Of a stretch of DNA of 64,000 bases, positions 42,728-51,177 are shown piece after piece. This DNA comes from Hohaiivirga sp031546825 (GTDB lineage Bacteria > Pseudomonadota > Alphaproteobacteria > Rhizobiales > Beijerinckiaceae): positions 73,516-137,515 of the forward strand of contig JAVBJU010000031.1 of the NCBI GenBank assembly GCA_031546825.1, read 5' to 3'. Position numbers and translations under genes: made by a program. The notes below the pieces were generated by a model that saw nothing but the letters and a program-made list of their open reading frames with translations, did no database searches and was not told the origin of the DNA. Position 1 is the stretch's first letter. Every line of letters begins with the position of its first letter.

Positions 42728-44899
42728 TTACCCCGTCATGCTTTTGAGAATGTCATCGGCGGAGATGAGGTGGCTGGTGTCCTGCACACCGTCCGTATGG
42801 TCGCCGCCAGCGTGCGTCGCGACATTCATTGCCGATGTGATGGTGTTGTGGTCTGAATCGATCAGGATATTGACCTGGTAGATTTCGTTGTATTCGTAGT
42901 AATGGCCCTGCACGATGGTGATCTGCGGGCCGCCATTTCCACCATCGATGATGGTGGCGTGATTACCGCCACTGTTGTCGCCGCTCGTGGCAATCTGATC
43001 GTAATTCAAGCTGGAATGGTCGACATAAACCGGCAGGGGGGTGTCCGCGCCGCTGTCCACGTGGTTGTCATTGCTGGCGGGGGGCTCCGTGGTGGTGTCT
43101 GAAACGAGTGGCGTTTCAGTGGCTGGAGCCGTTTCCGTCGCCGTTACGGTGTCGGCTGTTGCCGTATGATCGGCCTCGTTGCCGGTGCTTTCAGTATGAA
43201 CCTCGGACGGATTGTCGGTGTCGGAAGCATGCGCCGTCTCGTCGGAACCGGTTGTGTCGTCAGGGCTCGTCGGGTCGCCGGTTGTACCATCCGGTGATGC
43301 ACTGGTATCGACCGCGCTCGTGTCCTCTGGCTCCGCCACTGGCGGCGGGGTCAGTGCGCCGGTTGCGCCGGAAGCGCCCGCATCAAGCGTGTTGTAATCA
43401 GCATCGTGGATGACGTTGATCTGTACCACCAGGTTGATGATCGTATAGTTGCCGTCGATGAACAGCACATGGATATTGCCATCTTCCTGGGTTGGGTGGA
43501 GATTGGCGAAGGCGAGCAGGGAGGTGAGGTCCGATGGGGCCATGGTGCCGCCGCTCGTAGAAGACGGGTTTTCGGAATCACCGAGGAAGCCCGCAAGGTT
43601 CGACTGGCTGTCGCCCCCGCTTTGGATCACGTTGTCGGTTGAAAAACCGAGGAAGCCAGTGCCTTCCTGCGAGTGGAACAGGTTCAGGATGTCATTGAGA
43701 TCGGCGTTCGACAGGATATTGAGCTGGGTTGCCGACGCAAAGGTCCCGTAGGTGCCGCCGACCAGATAGATGCTGCCTGTGTTGTTGTCGATGATGAAGC
43801 CGATATTGACCTCGGTGTTGCCGCCGGAATGGATGGCAGCTTCCCAAACCGAGGAGGCGGTGCCATAGGGCGTCGAAATATCGGCATGGGCATTGACGGT
43901 GTTGTGGTCAGTGTCATCGATCAAGTTGACCTGCATGATCTTGTTGACCTTGGTCAGATCGCCGGTCACCACGAGAACATCATAATTGGCGGTATCAGCA
44001 TTGCCATGCATGACGGACGTATTGCCTGAGCTATTGCCGCCGCTGGTCACCGACTGTGCAAGATTGTTGTCACCAAGGGTTGCGCCCTCAGGTGCGGAAA
44101 AAGAAGTGCGCGCCGCATTGATATCGTTATCGAAGACCGTATTGAGCTGGTGAACTGTGGTCAGCGATGTCATGTCGCCATGGACGTAATCAATGACAAA
44201 GTTATGCGCAGATTGTTCGCCTGCCGTTTGAAGCTGCGCAATGATATTGCCGACCTGGTCCGCGCCCACATTGCTCCAGCCGTTCTGTAAACTCGTGTCC
44301 ATCGTCGTAATCACGTCGCTGGATTGTGTGTTCGCCGCGCTCTCGATGGCACCGGAGGCGTGCACTTCCGAGGGGCCATAAAACTTCGGATCAACCGGCT
44401 CGTCCGCCACCACCACCGTCAATGGTTCCGGGGCGGCGGGGGGCGGTGTCACAACGGTGGTGTGCTCAACGGTTGTGGTTGTTGAGACGGTGTTAGTGAC
44501 AACGTGGACCGTGTGGGTGCTGTGCCCGTAACCGGTGCCGCCGTAATCAGGGATAGTCACCGAGGAGGCCGGGCTTGCGTGGGGCGCAATATACGGGGCG
44601 ACACTGATGTGGCTGTTCAGGTTGCCGAGTTCTTCCATTCCGGTCTGATGCGAAACCGGGCTGTCGGACGCAGCTGTCATGGGCTGGTCAGAAGAATGGA
44701 TCGGTGCGGTTGCACCGGATGACGGTGTGGCATCGTCGGTGCGCAACACGATGGTTTGTGTCTGGCTACCGTCGGGGGGCTCTCCCCCGCTTGCGTGAGC
44801 CGGTCCCTGTCCCCAGATCTTGGTCAGGTCGGACAGCTGTGCAAGGCTGAGGTAGTTCCACAATAGCTCGGTTTTACGATCGTAGGGCACCTTGCTCAT
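42728..44899 (-). CDS. Large putative type I-secreted repeat protein
   Basis: The 723 residues lack a Sec signal and lack classical G-G-x-G-x-D nonapeptides. Five copies of a motif Q-[LVI]-N-x-[LVI]-x-[DN]-x-D start at residues 251, 323, 392, 493 and 675. Most are flanked by S-G-G-[ND]-x-x-x-N blocks (286, 358, 427, 639). Residues about 100-165 and 515-620 are Pro/Thr/Ser/Asp-rich linkers. The C-terminus is acidic with a hydrophobic patch (L-I-S-A-D-D-I-L), suitable as a type I export signal. The same motifs build the upstream 462-residue protein. It is encoded immediately before the ABC exporter. I do not recognise a named family; a surface or matrix role is inference. Confidence 0.82.
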   Translation of the reverse strand: MSKVPYDRKTELLWNYLSLAQLSDLTKIWGQGPAHASGGEPPDGSQTQTIVLRTDDATPSSGATAPIHSSDQPMTAASDSPVSHQTGMEELGNLNSHISVAPYIAPHASPASSVTIPDYGGTGYGHSTHTVHVVTNTVSTTTTVEHTTVVTPPPAAPEPLTVVVADEPVDPKFYGPSEVHASGAIESAANTQSSDVITTMDTSLQNGWSNVGADQVGNIIAQLQTAGEQSAHNFVIDYVHGDMTSLTTVHQLNTVFDNDINAARTSFSAPEGATLGDNNLAQSVTSGGNSSGNTSVMHGNADTANYDVLVVTGDLTKVNKIMQVNLIDDTDHNTVNAHADISTPYGTASSVWEAAIHSGGNTEVNIGFIIDNNTGSIYLVGGTYGTFASATQLNILSNADLNDILNLFHSQEGTGFLGFSTDNVIQSGGDSQSNLAGFLGDSENPSSTSGGTMAPSDLTSLLAFANLHPTQEDGNIHVLFIDGNYTIINLVVQINVIHDADYNTLDAGASGATGALTPPPVAEPEDTSAVDTSASPDGTTGDPTSPDDTTGSDETAHASDTDNPSEVHTESTGNEADHTATADTVTATETAPATETPLVSDTTTEPPASNDNHVDSGADTPLPVYVDHSSLNYDQIATSGDNSGGNHATIIDGGNGGPQITIVQGHYYEYNEIYQVNILIDSDHNTITSAMNVATHAGGDHTDGVQDTSHLISADDILKSMTG

Positions 44900-44945
44900 C
44901 CTTCTTGTGGATCGCGCGCATGCACGCTGGAGGCATTCATTACCG

Positions 44946-44980
44946 CCACGGCCCGCATGCCGGTGACATGCGGGCCGTGG
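44946..44980 (-). promoter_or_regulatory. Strong intercistronic hairpin
   Basis: A perfect 14-bp stem, CCACGGCCCGCATG with its inverse and a 7-base loop, lies in the 100-base gap between the two repeat-protein genes. No T-run follows on the minus strand. It may stabilise or process the upstream message, or cause partial termination, so that the first protein is made in excess. Confidence 0.65.
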
Positions 44981-44999
44981 GCTGTTTCAGTGCACGTGA

Positions 45000-46388
45000 C
45001 TATGTGCCGAAATCGAACAGATTGCTGGAGTTCGTTCCGAAGTTGTCGCCTGAATCAACCAACTGTGTCAGATCCGCAAAGTTTCCAGTGCCGACGAGCT
45101 GGGTTACTTCGCCGAGGTTCTGGTTCTGATCGCTATCTGCCAGAAGATTGCTCTGGGTGACGTCATAAGTGTCGTTGTCAGAGAACGCGCCGAAGAGGTT
45201 CAGACCTCCATCGAAGACGTTTGAGTTGTTGCTCTGGCTATTGCCACCGCTGGTGATGTCCTGATCGATTGTGGCGACGTTGCCAAAACCGAGCTGGGTT
45301 ACGACACCGATATTGAGGTTGATGTCGTTATCGATCATCAGGTTGCCCTGATTGATGGTGTAGCCATCGTTGTTTGAAGCACCGCCGAAACCGAAGGCCC
45401 CGCCGAGATCAATGATGTCGCTGGCGTTCGTCTGGGAGTTGCCGCCCGAGTCGATCGTCTGCGTGGTGCCGTTGATGTTGACCGCGAACAACTGCCCGAG
45501 GTCGAACGAGTTGGCGTTTTGGTCATTGTCAGCCATCTGGTTTTCCTGGCCGACCGTGAACGTATCGTTATTGGAGAAAGCGCCGCCGAAGAACGAGGCA
45601 CCGACATCGAGGGCATTGGAGCTGTTGCCTTGCTCGTTGCCACCGCTGCTGATGTCCTGACCGAGGAACGAGAAGTTCGCCGTTCCGGCCTGGGCGACGT
45701 TACCGATGTTGAAGTTCTGATCGTTGTCGAGCATCTGGTTCGATTGATCGACCGCGAAGGTGTCGTTGTTGGAGAGGCCGCCGAACAAGGCGCTAAAGCC
45801 ACCGTCGACAATGTTCGACTCGTTGCCCTGGGAGTTTCCGCCGCTGTCGGTGCTCTGACCGACGAACGCGAGGTCCGCGGTGAAGCCGCCGGGGGACAAC
45901 TGGGTAACGGAGAAACCGTTGCCGTTGCTGTCGTTGTCTTGCATGCCGTTGAACTGATCAACCGCATAGCTGTCGTTGTTGGAGAAGCCACCAAGGAAAC
46001 CGGTGAAGCTGCCATCGAGAACGTTGGAGCTGTTGCCCTGTTCGTTGCCGCCGCTGGTGATGTCCTGGCCAGCGAATACGATATTGGCACCGCCGAGTTG
46101 CGCGGCCTCAAACACGTTCTGGTTGTGGTCATTGTCGAACAGATTGTTCGATTGTCCGACGGTATATTCATCGTTGGCAGAGTTGCTGCCGAACGTGAAC
46201 AGGCCGGAATCAACAACGTTCGACGCGTTGCCTTGGCTATTACCGCCGCTGACAATGCTTTGCTCGTTCCAGGCGATATTTACTTCACTGCCGGCCTGTC
46301 CGATGGACGCACCGTTCAAGTTGATATCAGAATCTGTTGCGCCATTAAATTGGTCAACGCTGAAGGTGTCATTGTTGGTGTTAGGCAT
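45000..46388 (-). CDS. Putative type I-secreted protein of seven tandem 65-70-residue repeats
   Basis: The 462 residues are almost entirely seven tandem repeats beginning at N-D in positions 6, 72, 138, 208, 274, 340 and 405 (periods 66, 66, 70, 66, 66, 65). Each repeat carries N-D-x-[YF]-x-[VI]-x-Q-x-N, then D-[ND]-D or a close variant with N-x-N, then Q-[LA], then S-G-G-N-x-Q-x-N-x-S-[ND], then a Gly/Phe-rich turn. The composition is rich in Asn, Asp, Gly, Gln and Ser; there is no cysteine, lysine or arginine. No Sec signal is present, and the C-terminus N-L-F-D-F-G-T resembles type I signals. It is probably the first gene of the secretion operon. A calcium-binding or amyloid-like fibre is possible but unproven. 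Confidence 0.85.
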   Translation of the reverse strand: MPNTNNDTFSVDQFNGATDSDINLNGASIGQAGSEVNIAWNEQSIVSGGNSQGNASNVVDSGLFTFGSNSANDEYTVGQSNNLFDNDHNQNVFEAAQLGGANIVFAGQDITSGGNEQGNSSNVLDGSFTGFLGGFSNNDSYAVDQFNGMQDNDSNGNGFSVTQLSPGGFTADLAFVGQSTDSGGNSQGNESNIVDGGFSALFGGLSNNDTFAVDQSNQMLDNDQNFNIGNVAQAGTANFSFLGQDISSGGNEQGNSSNALDVGASFFGGAFSNNDTFTVGQENQMADNDQNANSFDLGQLFAVNINGTTQTIDSGGNSQTNASDIIDLGGAFGFGGASNNDGYTINQGNLMIDNDINLNIGVVTQLGFGNVATIDQDITSGGNSQSNNSNVFDGGLNLFGAFSDNDTYDVTQSNLLADSDQNQNLGEVTQLVGTGNFADLTQLVDSGDNFGTNSSNLFDFGT

Positions 46389-47087
46389 CTTCGTAGCTCC
46401 ATCTTCCTGCTTCGGTTTAAAGACGAGACAAACGAACCCGTTTGGCGAAACCGCTAGGGTTCGCCAATTCCGATTTCACCTTGTCTGGCACGGGGGTCTT
46501 GCGACCGGAGTTACCGTAAGCCATGGGGCCTTCCGAACATGTCCCGGAATGCAACAGGGGACATGGTCGGTTACGTCAACTCTCGGCAAGTAAAAGTCTG
46601 ACCGCTTCGACTCGTTCCCGGCAACCTCCGGGAAGCACTAGTCAGTTTCGATTATAGCAGTGGTGAAAATGGGCTTGCATATTCTTCCGCATGCAAAAAA
46701 GGCCAGATTATTCGCAGCACCTCGCGGCGGCCCTCGGGGAAGGGAAGGGTTGCTGCGTAATGTTTTAATCTTGTCCGTAACATGCATTCCCAAATACTCG
46801 GCAGTTTTCTGTTACAGCCGTGATGCTGACTTTAGGAGAATATGCGGTCATTTCATATTTTAGGAGCATCTGGCCAGGCACATTCAACAGTGAGCCTGCA
46901 TTCATTCGCATGCAGCAAGAATGCAATTGGCTTTTTTAATGAAAGGTCTTCAATGTTCTGATTTGTGCTCTGGCACAGATAACGGTTTCGGTTTCGGGCT
47001 CTATATACAGGATGCCTCGGCGGAAGCGTGGGACTACCGCAGCTTGTCCGCTGGGGCACAGGAAGTTTGAACAGAGGGGTTCCCCCA
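46389..47087. other. Divergent intergenic region of the secretion locus
   Basis: The 699 bases separate the repeat-protein gene from a divergent exported protein gene. On the minus strand a perfect extended -10 lies at 46651-46659, giving a leader of roughly 250 bases. In that leader, CGAACCC (46433-46439) can pair with GGGTTCG (46457-46463). GGCGAA (46444-46449) can instead pair with TTCGCC (46460-46465). The two hairpins exclude each other. I see no gene. Confidence 0.5.
46651..46659 (-). promoter_or_regulatory. Extended -10 promoter element for the secretion operon
   Basis: Read on the minus strand this is TGCTATAAT, a perfect TGnTATAAT element. A recognisable -35 is not needed for this class, and none is clear here. 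It points at the repeat-protein gene about 260 bases away. Confidence 0.5.
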
Positions 47088-49451
47088 ATGACTAAAGACA
47101 TTCACGGCATCAGCCACAAAATCCTCTCCTGCGCCTTGAGCGGTATGATGGTGCTTTCCTCGCCATCTCTGGTATGGGCGCAGGGCCAGCCGTCGCGTGT
47201 GGTGGCGAAGGCTGATGCGGTACCTGACCAGACGGATGAGGGCCTTGATTGGCCGCGCACTTTCACCGAAGGCGCTGTCGATTACACGCTCTATCAGCCG
47301 CAGATCGATTCCTGGGCCGGCGATAATATTGAGGCGCGGGCCGCCGTTGCCGTCAAAGCGGTTGGTGCTGCGGATGCGAAGTATGGCGTGGCCTGGTTTT
47401 CCGCAAAGACCCTGATCGATCGCCAGAGCGAGACGGTGCAACTCACCGATATCGTCGTGAGCAAGGTCAGCTTCCCTTCCGATCCCACTGCGGCCGAGAC
47501 CTACGCAGCGTCTTTGCGCAAGCATGTGCGCTCCACAATCCCCGACGTCCCGCTCGCCAGCCTGCAATCGGCCCTCGCCGTGGGTGAAGCAGAGAAGAGC
47601 AACAAGGCCGTCGAGATCAAAAATGATGCACCGCAAATCTATGTCAGCGAACAACCGGCCTTCCTGCTGCGGATAGATGGCAAGCCGGTGCTGCGCCAAA
47701 TCGCCGGATCAAAAATGCTGCGTGTCATCAACACCACGCCGCTCTTGGTATTCGATGAGCAAAGCGCCACCTATTATCTGCGCGCCTTTAAGCGCTGGTA
47801 TTCAACCAAATCGCTCGACAGCGGCGCCAAGCCCGGTGATTGGCAGCGCGTTGTCGGAAAAACGCCTGCGGCTTTGGCGTCCGTGCTGAAAGCCGCCGGG
47901 AAGAGCGCCGCTTCGCTTGACGCACCGCCGCCGGATATTGCCGCTGTGGTGGAGGCCGGGGGTGATCCGGCAATTTACGTGGCGACTGTTCCCGCCGAAC
48001 TGTTGCAAACCATCGGCGACCCTGAGCTGGTGCCTATCACCGACACCAAGCTGCTCTATGTGAAGAACACATCGAGCCAGATGCTCATCGATGAGGAAAC
48101 CCAAAACTATTACGTTCTGATTTCCGGGCGCTGGTTCAAAAGCTCTGCCTTGACGGGGGCCGATTGGTCCTTCGTTGCCAATGACAAGCTCCCGGCGGAT
48201 TTTGCCAAAATTCCAGAGAGCCACCCGAAGGGGGCGGTGCTTTCCGCCGTCAGTGGCACGCCGCAGGCGCGGGAAGCGCTGATCGATAATGCCATTCCGC
48301 AGATGGCACAGGTGGACCGCTCCAAGGCGACGCTTAAAGTGCGTATTGATGGCTCTGTGCAGCTAAAAGCCATTGAAGGCACCAAACTGCAATATGTGGC
48401 GAATGCCTCTGTGGCGGTCATTCTGGCGAGCAATGGGCGGTATTACGCCGTTTCCAATGGTGTCTGGTTCAGCTCCTCTTCATTGAACGGCCCATGGGCA
48501 GTCGCCAGCGAAGTGCCTACCGAGATCTATAGCATCCCGACTAGTTCGCCGCTGCATTACGTCACTTATGTGCGCGTTTATGGTTCCTCTTCCAAGGAAG
48601 TTTATGTCGGCTATACGCCCGGCTATTACGGCACGGCGGTCGCACCGAGCGGCGTGGTGGTGTACGGCACCGGCTACAACTACGCGCCGTGGGTCGCCAA
48701 TGAGTGGTATCCCGGCCCGGCAACGTATGGCTTTGGCGAAGGGTTTGGTTGGGGCGCGGCCACCGGCTTTGTCTTCGGTGCGGTTGCCACGGCGGCCTGG
48801 GCTGGAGGCGGCTGGGGTTGGGGCGGCGGTTGGGGCTGGGGAGGTGGTTGGGGTAACACTGTTATCATCAACCATAACCACTTCAATAACGCCAATATCT
48901 ACAACCGCTGGAACAACAATGCGGTTCACAGCCAGTTCCGTGACCGGGCAAACAACCGCTTCGATGGTCAGTTGAACAATCGTCTGAATAATGGGCAGGG
49001 GCGGTTGTCTGCGGACCAGCGGCAGAACCTCGGCAACCAGGCCCGCAATCGCGCCGGGAACTTGAGCGGCCAGCAGCGTCAGAATGTGCGCAATGCCGCG
49101 CAAGCCCACCAACGCGGCTCCAACAATCTGTTCGCCGGACGCGATGGCCAGGTTTATCGCCGTGGCAATGGTGGCTGGGAACAACGCGGCGATGGCGGAT
49201 GGAACCGGTCGAACAACGCCAATATCGGCAATCGCCTCAATGCTGACCAGGCAGCGCGCATGCGCGGCAATGTCAGAAGCAGCCCGCGTGCGGGTGGCTT
49301 CCAAGGTGGTGGTTTCCAGGGAGGCCGCAGCTTCCAGGGTGGCGGTTACCGTGGTGGCGGCGGTTTTCACGGCGGCGGCGGTGGTGGCTTCCGCGGCGGT
49401 GGCGGCGGTTTCCATGGCGGTGGCCGTGGCGGCGGCGGTTTCAGGCGCTGA
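47088..49451 (+). CDS. Exported protein with Gly/Trp-rich and Gly/Phe/Arg-rich C-terminus
   Basis: The 787 residues start at 47088 behind GAGGGGTT. A Sec signal of about 34 residues ends V-W-A-Q. The N-terminal half contains D-W-P-R-T-F-T and Y-Q-P-Q-I-D-S-W, marks I recall from large Hyphomicrobiales proteins loosely annotated as carbohydrate-binding. Three related segments of 90-100 residues, each with L-x-Y-V-x-N-[AT]-S or L-R-V-I-N-T-T and R-W-[FY], span about 170-490. Then come a Trp/Gly run (about 560-585), an Asn/Arg-rich stretch with N-R-W-N-N-N, and a G-G-G-F-H/R-G tail. A cell-surface or envelope role is likely; substrate unknown. Confidence 0.75.
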   Translation: MTKDIHGISHKILSCALSGMMVLSSPSLVWAQGQPSRVVAKADAVPDQTDEGLDWPRTFTEGAVDYTLYQPQIDSWAGDNIEARAAVAVKAVGAADAKYGVAWFSAKTLIDRQSETVQLTDIVVSKVSFPSDPTAAETYAASLRKHVRSTIPDVPLASLQSALAVGEAEKSNKAVEIKNDAPQIYVSEQPAFLLRIDGKPVLRQIAGSKMLRVINTTPLLVFDEQSATYYLRAFKRWYSTKSLDSGAKPGDWQRVVGKTPAALASVLKAAGKSAASLDAPPPDIAAVVEAGGDPAIYVATVPAELLQTIGDPELVPITDTKLLYVKNTSSQMLIDEETQNYYVLISGRWFKSSALTGADWSFVANDKLPADFAKIPESHPKGAVLSAVSGTPQAREALIDNAIPQMAQVDRSKATLKVRIDGSVQLKAIEGTKLQYVANASVAVILASNGRYYAVSNGVWFSSSSLNGPWAVASEVPTEIYSIPTSSPLHYVTYVRVYGSSSKEVYVGYTPGYYGTAVAPSGVVVYGTGYNYAPWVANEWYPGPATYGFGEGFGWGAATGFVFGAVATAAWAGGGWGWGGGWGWGGGWGNTVIINHNHFNNANIYNRWNNNAVHSQFRDRANNRFDGQLNNRLNNGQGRLSADQRQNLGNQARNRAGNLSGQQRQNVRNAAQAHQRGSNNLFAGRDGQVYRRGNGGWEQRGDGGWNRSNNANIGNRLNADQAARMRGNVRSSPRAGGFQGGGFQGGRSFQGGGYRGGGGFHGGGGGGFRGGGGGFHGGGRGGGGFRR

Positions 49452-49477
49452 ATATCTGGCTATCTATGCTTATCCGG

Positions 49478-49504
49478 AAGGGGCGTGCAAAACACGCCCT
49501 TTTC
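49478..49504. terminator. Bidirectional terminator
   Basis: GGGCGTG / CACGCCC with a CAAAA loop, flanked by AAG on the left and TTTT on the right, lies between the convergent Gly-rich protein gene and the aroM-like gene. Confidence 0.8.
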
Positions 49505-49544
49505 CATTGTCACCATACATTCGCTTCGTTCTGCGCCGTGTTTT

Positions 49545-50216
49545 TCAGGAAGCGAGTTCAGCGAAGAGCTTGGCAATCAGCGCGTTGGACAAGATGACAG
49601 GCAGCCCGGATGCCTTGCAGGCGATTTCGCGATGGCTTTCGGTGAAGCCCATGCAATCGAGCAGGATGGCATTAGCGCCGCTATCACGCAGTTGGATGGC
49701 CGCCCGTTCGAGGCTCACGGTCTCATGGGCATAGGGCGATGCCACGGCGAATAGCGGCTGCTTTCTGAGAACCCGGAATTTATCGCTTTCACTGGCGGCC
49801 TGGCTCGCGAGCGGCACCACCACGCCCAACTGGCGATCTGCCATCAGGGCGGCAACGGCGGGCGGCAAGATGTGATCCGGCTCGATCAACCAAGCCTTTT
49901 GTGTGGTCAAACCATCAAATTTCCCGGTGCAAAGTAGCAGGATCTGCGTGCAACCCCGGTTTTCAAGCTCGGTTAGTTTCGCCTGAAGTGCCGCGCGCAT
50001 CGGGCCTTTTCCAAGCCGCACCGCAGTGCCGTCGACGAGACGGGAGATGAGTTCCGCCTCGCCTTGCTGCGGTGCGAACCGCTGCGCGATCTCAACGGGA
50101 GACAGGCCGTCCAGGACACCGGCATGGAGAATGTCGATGCCCGTGGGCAGATGTTGGGCAAGGATCGGGGTGATATCAGCGCGCGGGGCCTGACCGATGG
50201 TAAGGGTTCCAAGCAT
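49545..50216 (-). CDS. AroM family protein, Asp/Glu racemase-like
   Basis: The 223 residues begin M-L-G-T-L-T-I-G-Q-A-P-R-A-D, the AroM hallmark. The ATG at 50216 has GGAGG six to ten bases ahead; the longer frame to 50459 runs back through the previous gene and is rejected. Two cysteines sit in matching loops, C96 in I-L-L-L-C-T-G-K-F and C188 in I-L-L-D-C-M-G-F. That is the arrangement used by aspartate/glutamate racemases, so racemase or isomerase chemistry is possible. No AroM has a proven activity that I know. It is the last gene of the OPT-DUF1177-AroM operon. Confidence 0.85.
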   Translation of the reverse strand: MLGTLTIGQAPRADITPILAQHLPTGIDILHAGVLDGLSPVEIAQRFAPQQGEAELISRLVDGTAVRLGKGPMRAALQAKLTELENRGCTQILLLCTGKFDGLTTQKAWLIEPDHILPPAVAALMADRQLGVVVPLASQAASESDKFRVLRKQPLFAVASPYAHETVSLERAAIQLRDSGANAILLDCMGFTESHREIACKASGLPVILSNALIAKLFAELAS

Positions 50217-50232
50217 ACCGATCCTCCACGTG

Positions 50233-51162
50233 TTATTTACGCAACTGCAGATGCGCCATGGAGCCGTAAAGCTCGTTGAGCCGGGCGAAATCCGCCGGAT
50301 CATAAAAGGCGCAGGAACCGCGTGTGAACTCCTTTGCGACTTCGATGGAGAAGCGCACTGCGGCCGCAATATCCACCTCATCGCTTGCGCCAGTCGCGCA
50401 ACCTGGCACCACCGCTGCGGACGAAATCGCCACGCCGACCACCGGTGCTTTCGTGGCAATGGATGGTTGCAGGATGCTGTTGAGGTGATAGACGCCGTTG
50501 CCGTAGGGGGTGATGTCCTGCGTCGTGATCGGGAAGGTCACCGCCGGACGTCCTGTCGAGGTCTCGGCAAGGCGCACCAGATCTTCCGAGACGCGGAGGA
50601 TGTAACCTTCTTTCACAGTCGGCGACAGGGCAAAGCCCTTGTGGTTGAGGATGCGATTGCCCTTGGTGGTGTCGATGGACAGCACCGCGTCCATGTCATC
50701 CGACACCTCATGCACATTCATTGCCTCGGCTTCAACCGGCGAGTCCATGAAATCGACCGGGTGGTGGGGGCGTGTTGGCGCATCGGGGCAGATATGCGTG
50801 GCGATGATGATATCGCCCGGCAAAGCGTCGCCGCCCTTGGCTGCCATGTGGCCGAGCTTGCATGCGATGGCAATGGCCGCGATTGCGCCGTCGCCATCCG
50901 AGACAAGCCCGATACGCGAGGGGCGCGCACCGATACCACCCAGCCGACCAATGATGCCGAGGGTTGGCGCCTTGCCGCCCTTCGTTTTACCATCGGTGCC
51001 AGGAATGACGATCTGGACGAAATCGGTCGTGCCTTTCGGGCCAGTGATCGGCTTGACGGTGACCTTCAGGCCATAGGGAGCGAGCAGATCGACAACTGTC
51101 TTGCCTGAAGCGTGGGCACTGTCAAACGCCTCAAAAACCGTAAGCGTATGGGTGAGCGACAT
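50233..51162 (-). CDS. DUF1177 protein, copy A
   Basis: The 309 residues match the DUF1177 family, which has no known function. Recognisable blocks are G-G-K-A-P-T-L-G, L-V-S-D-G-D-G-A, I-A-T-H-I-C-P-D-A, P-V-D-F-M, S-I-D-T-T-K-G-N, G-V-Y-H-L-N-S-I-L-Q-P and E-V-D-I-A-A-A-V-R-F. The many conserved His and Asp residues suggest a metal-dependent hydrolase, but that is a guess. It lies between the OPT transporter (15 bases) and AroM (16 bases). A second copy of the family lies at 55735-56682. Confidence 0.85.
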   Translation of the reverse strand: MSLTHTLTVFEAFDSAHASGKTVVDLLAPYGLKVTVKPITGPKGTTDFVQIVIPGTDGKTKGGKAPTLGIIGRLGGIGARPSRIGLVSDGDGAIAAIAIACKLGHMAAKGGDALPGDIIIATHICPDAPTRPHHPVDFMDSPVEAEAMNVHEVSDDMDAVLSIDTTKGNRILNHKGFALSPTVKEGYILRVSEDLVRLAETSTGRPAVTFPITTQDITPYGNGVYHLNSILQPSIATKAPVVGVAISSAAVVPGCATGASDEVDIAAAVRFSIEVAKEFTRGSCAFYDPADFARLNELYGSMAHLQLRK

Positions 51163-51177
51163 GGTGATAACTCCTGG

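Noticed and set aside
42728..46388. The two repeat proteins as classical RTX toxins
   Set aside because: No G-G-x-G-x-D-x-U-x nonapeptides, no acyltransferase gene and no toxin domain are present.
45338..46457. Long frames of 305 (minus) and 312 (plus) codons over the seven-repeat gene
   Set aside because: They arise because the tandem repeats keep the other frames open. Only the 45000-46388 frame has a ribosome binding site and sensible composition.
50217..50459. Upstream extension of the AroM gene
   Set aside because: It overlaps the DUF1177 gene and is Arg-rich; the ATG at 50216 has a good site and starts the AroM motif.
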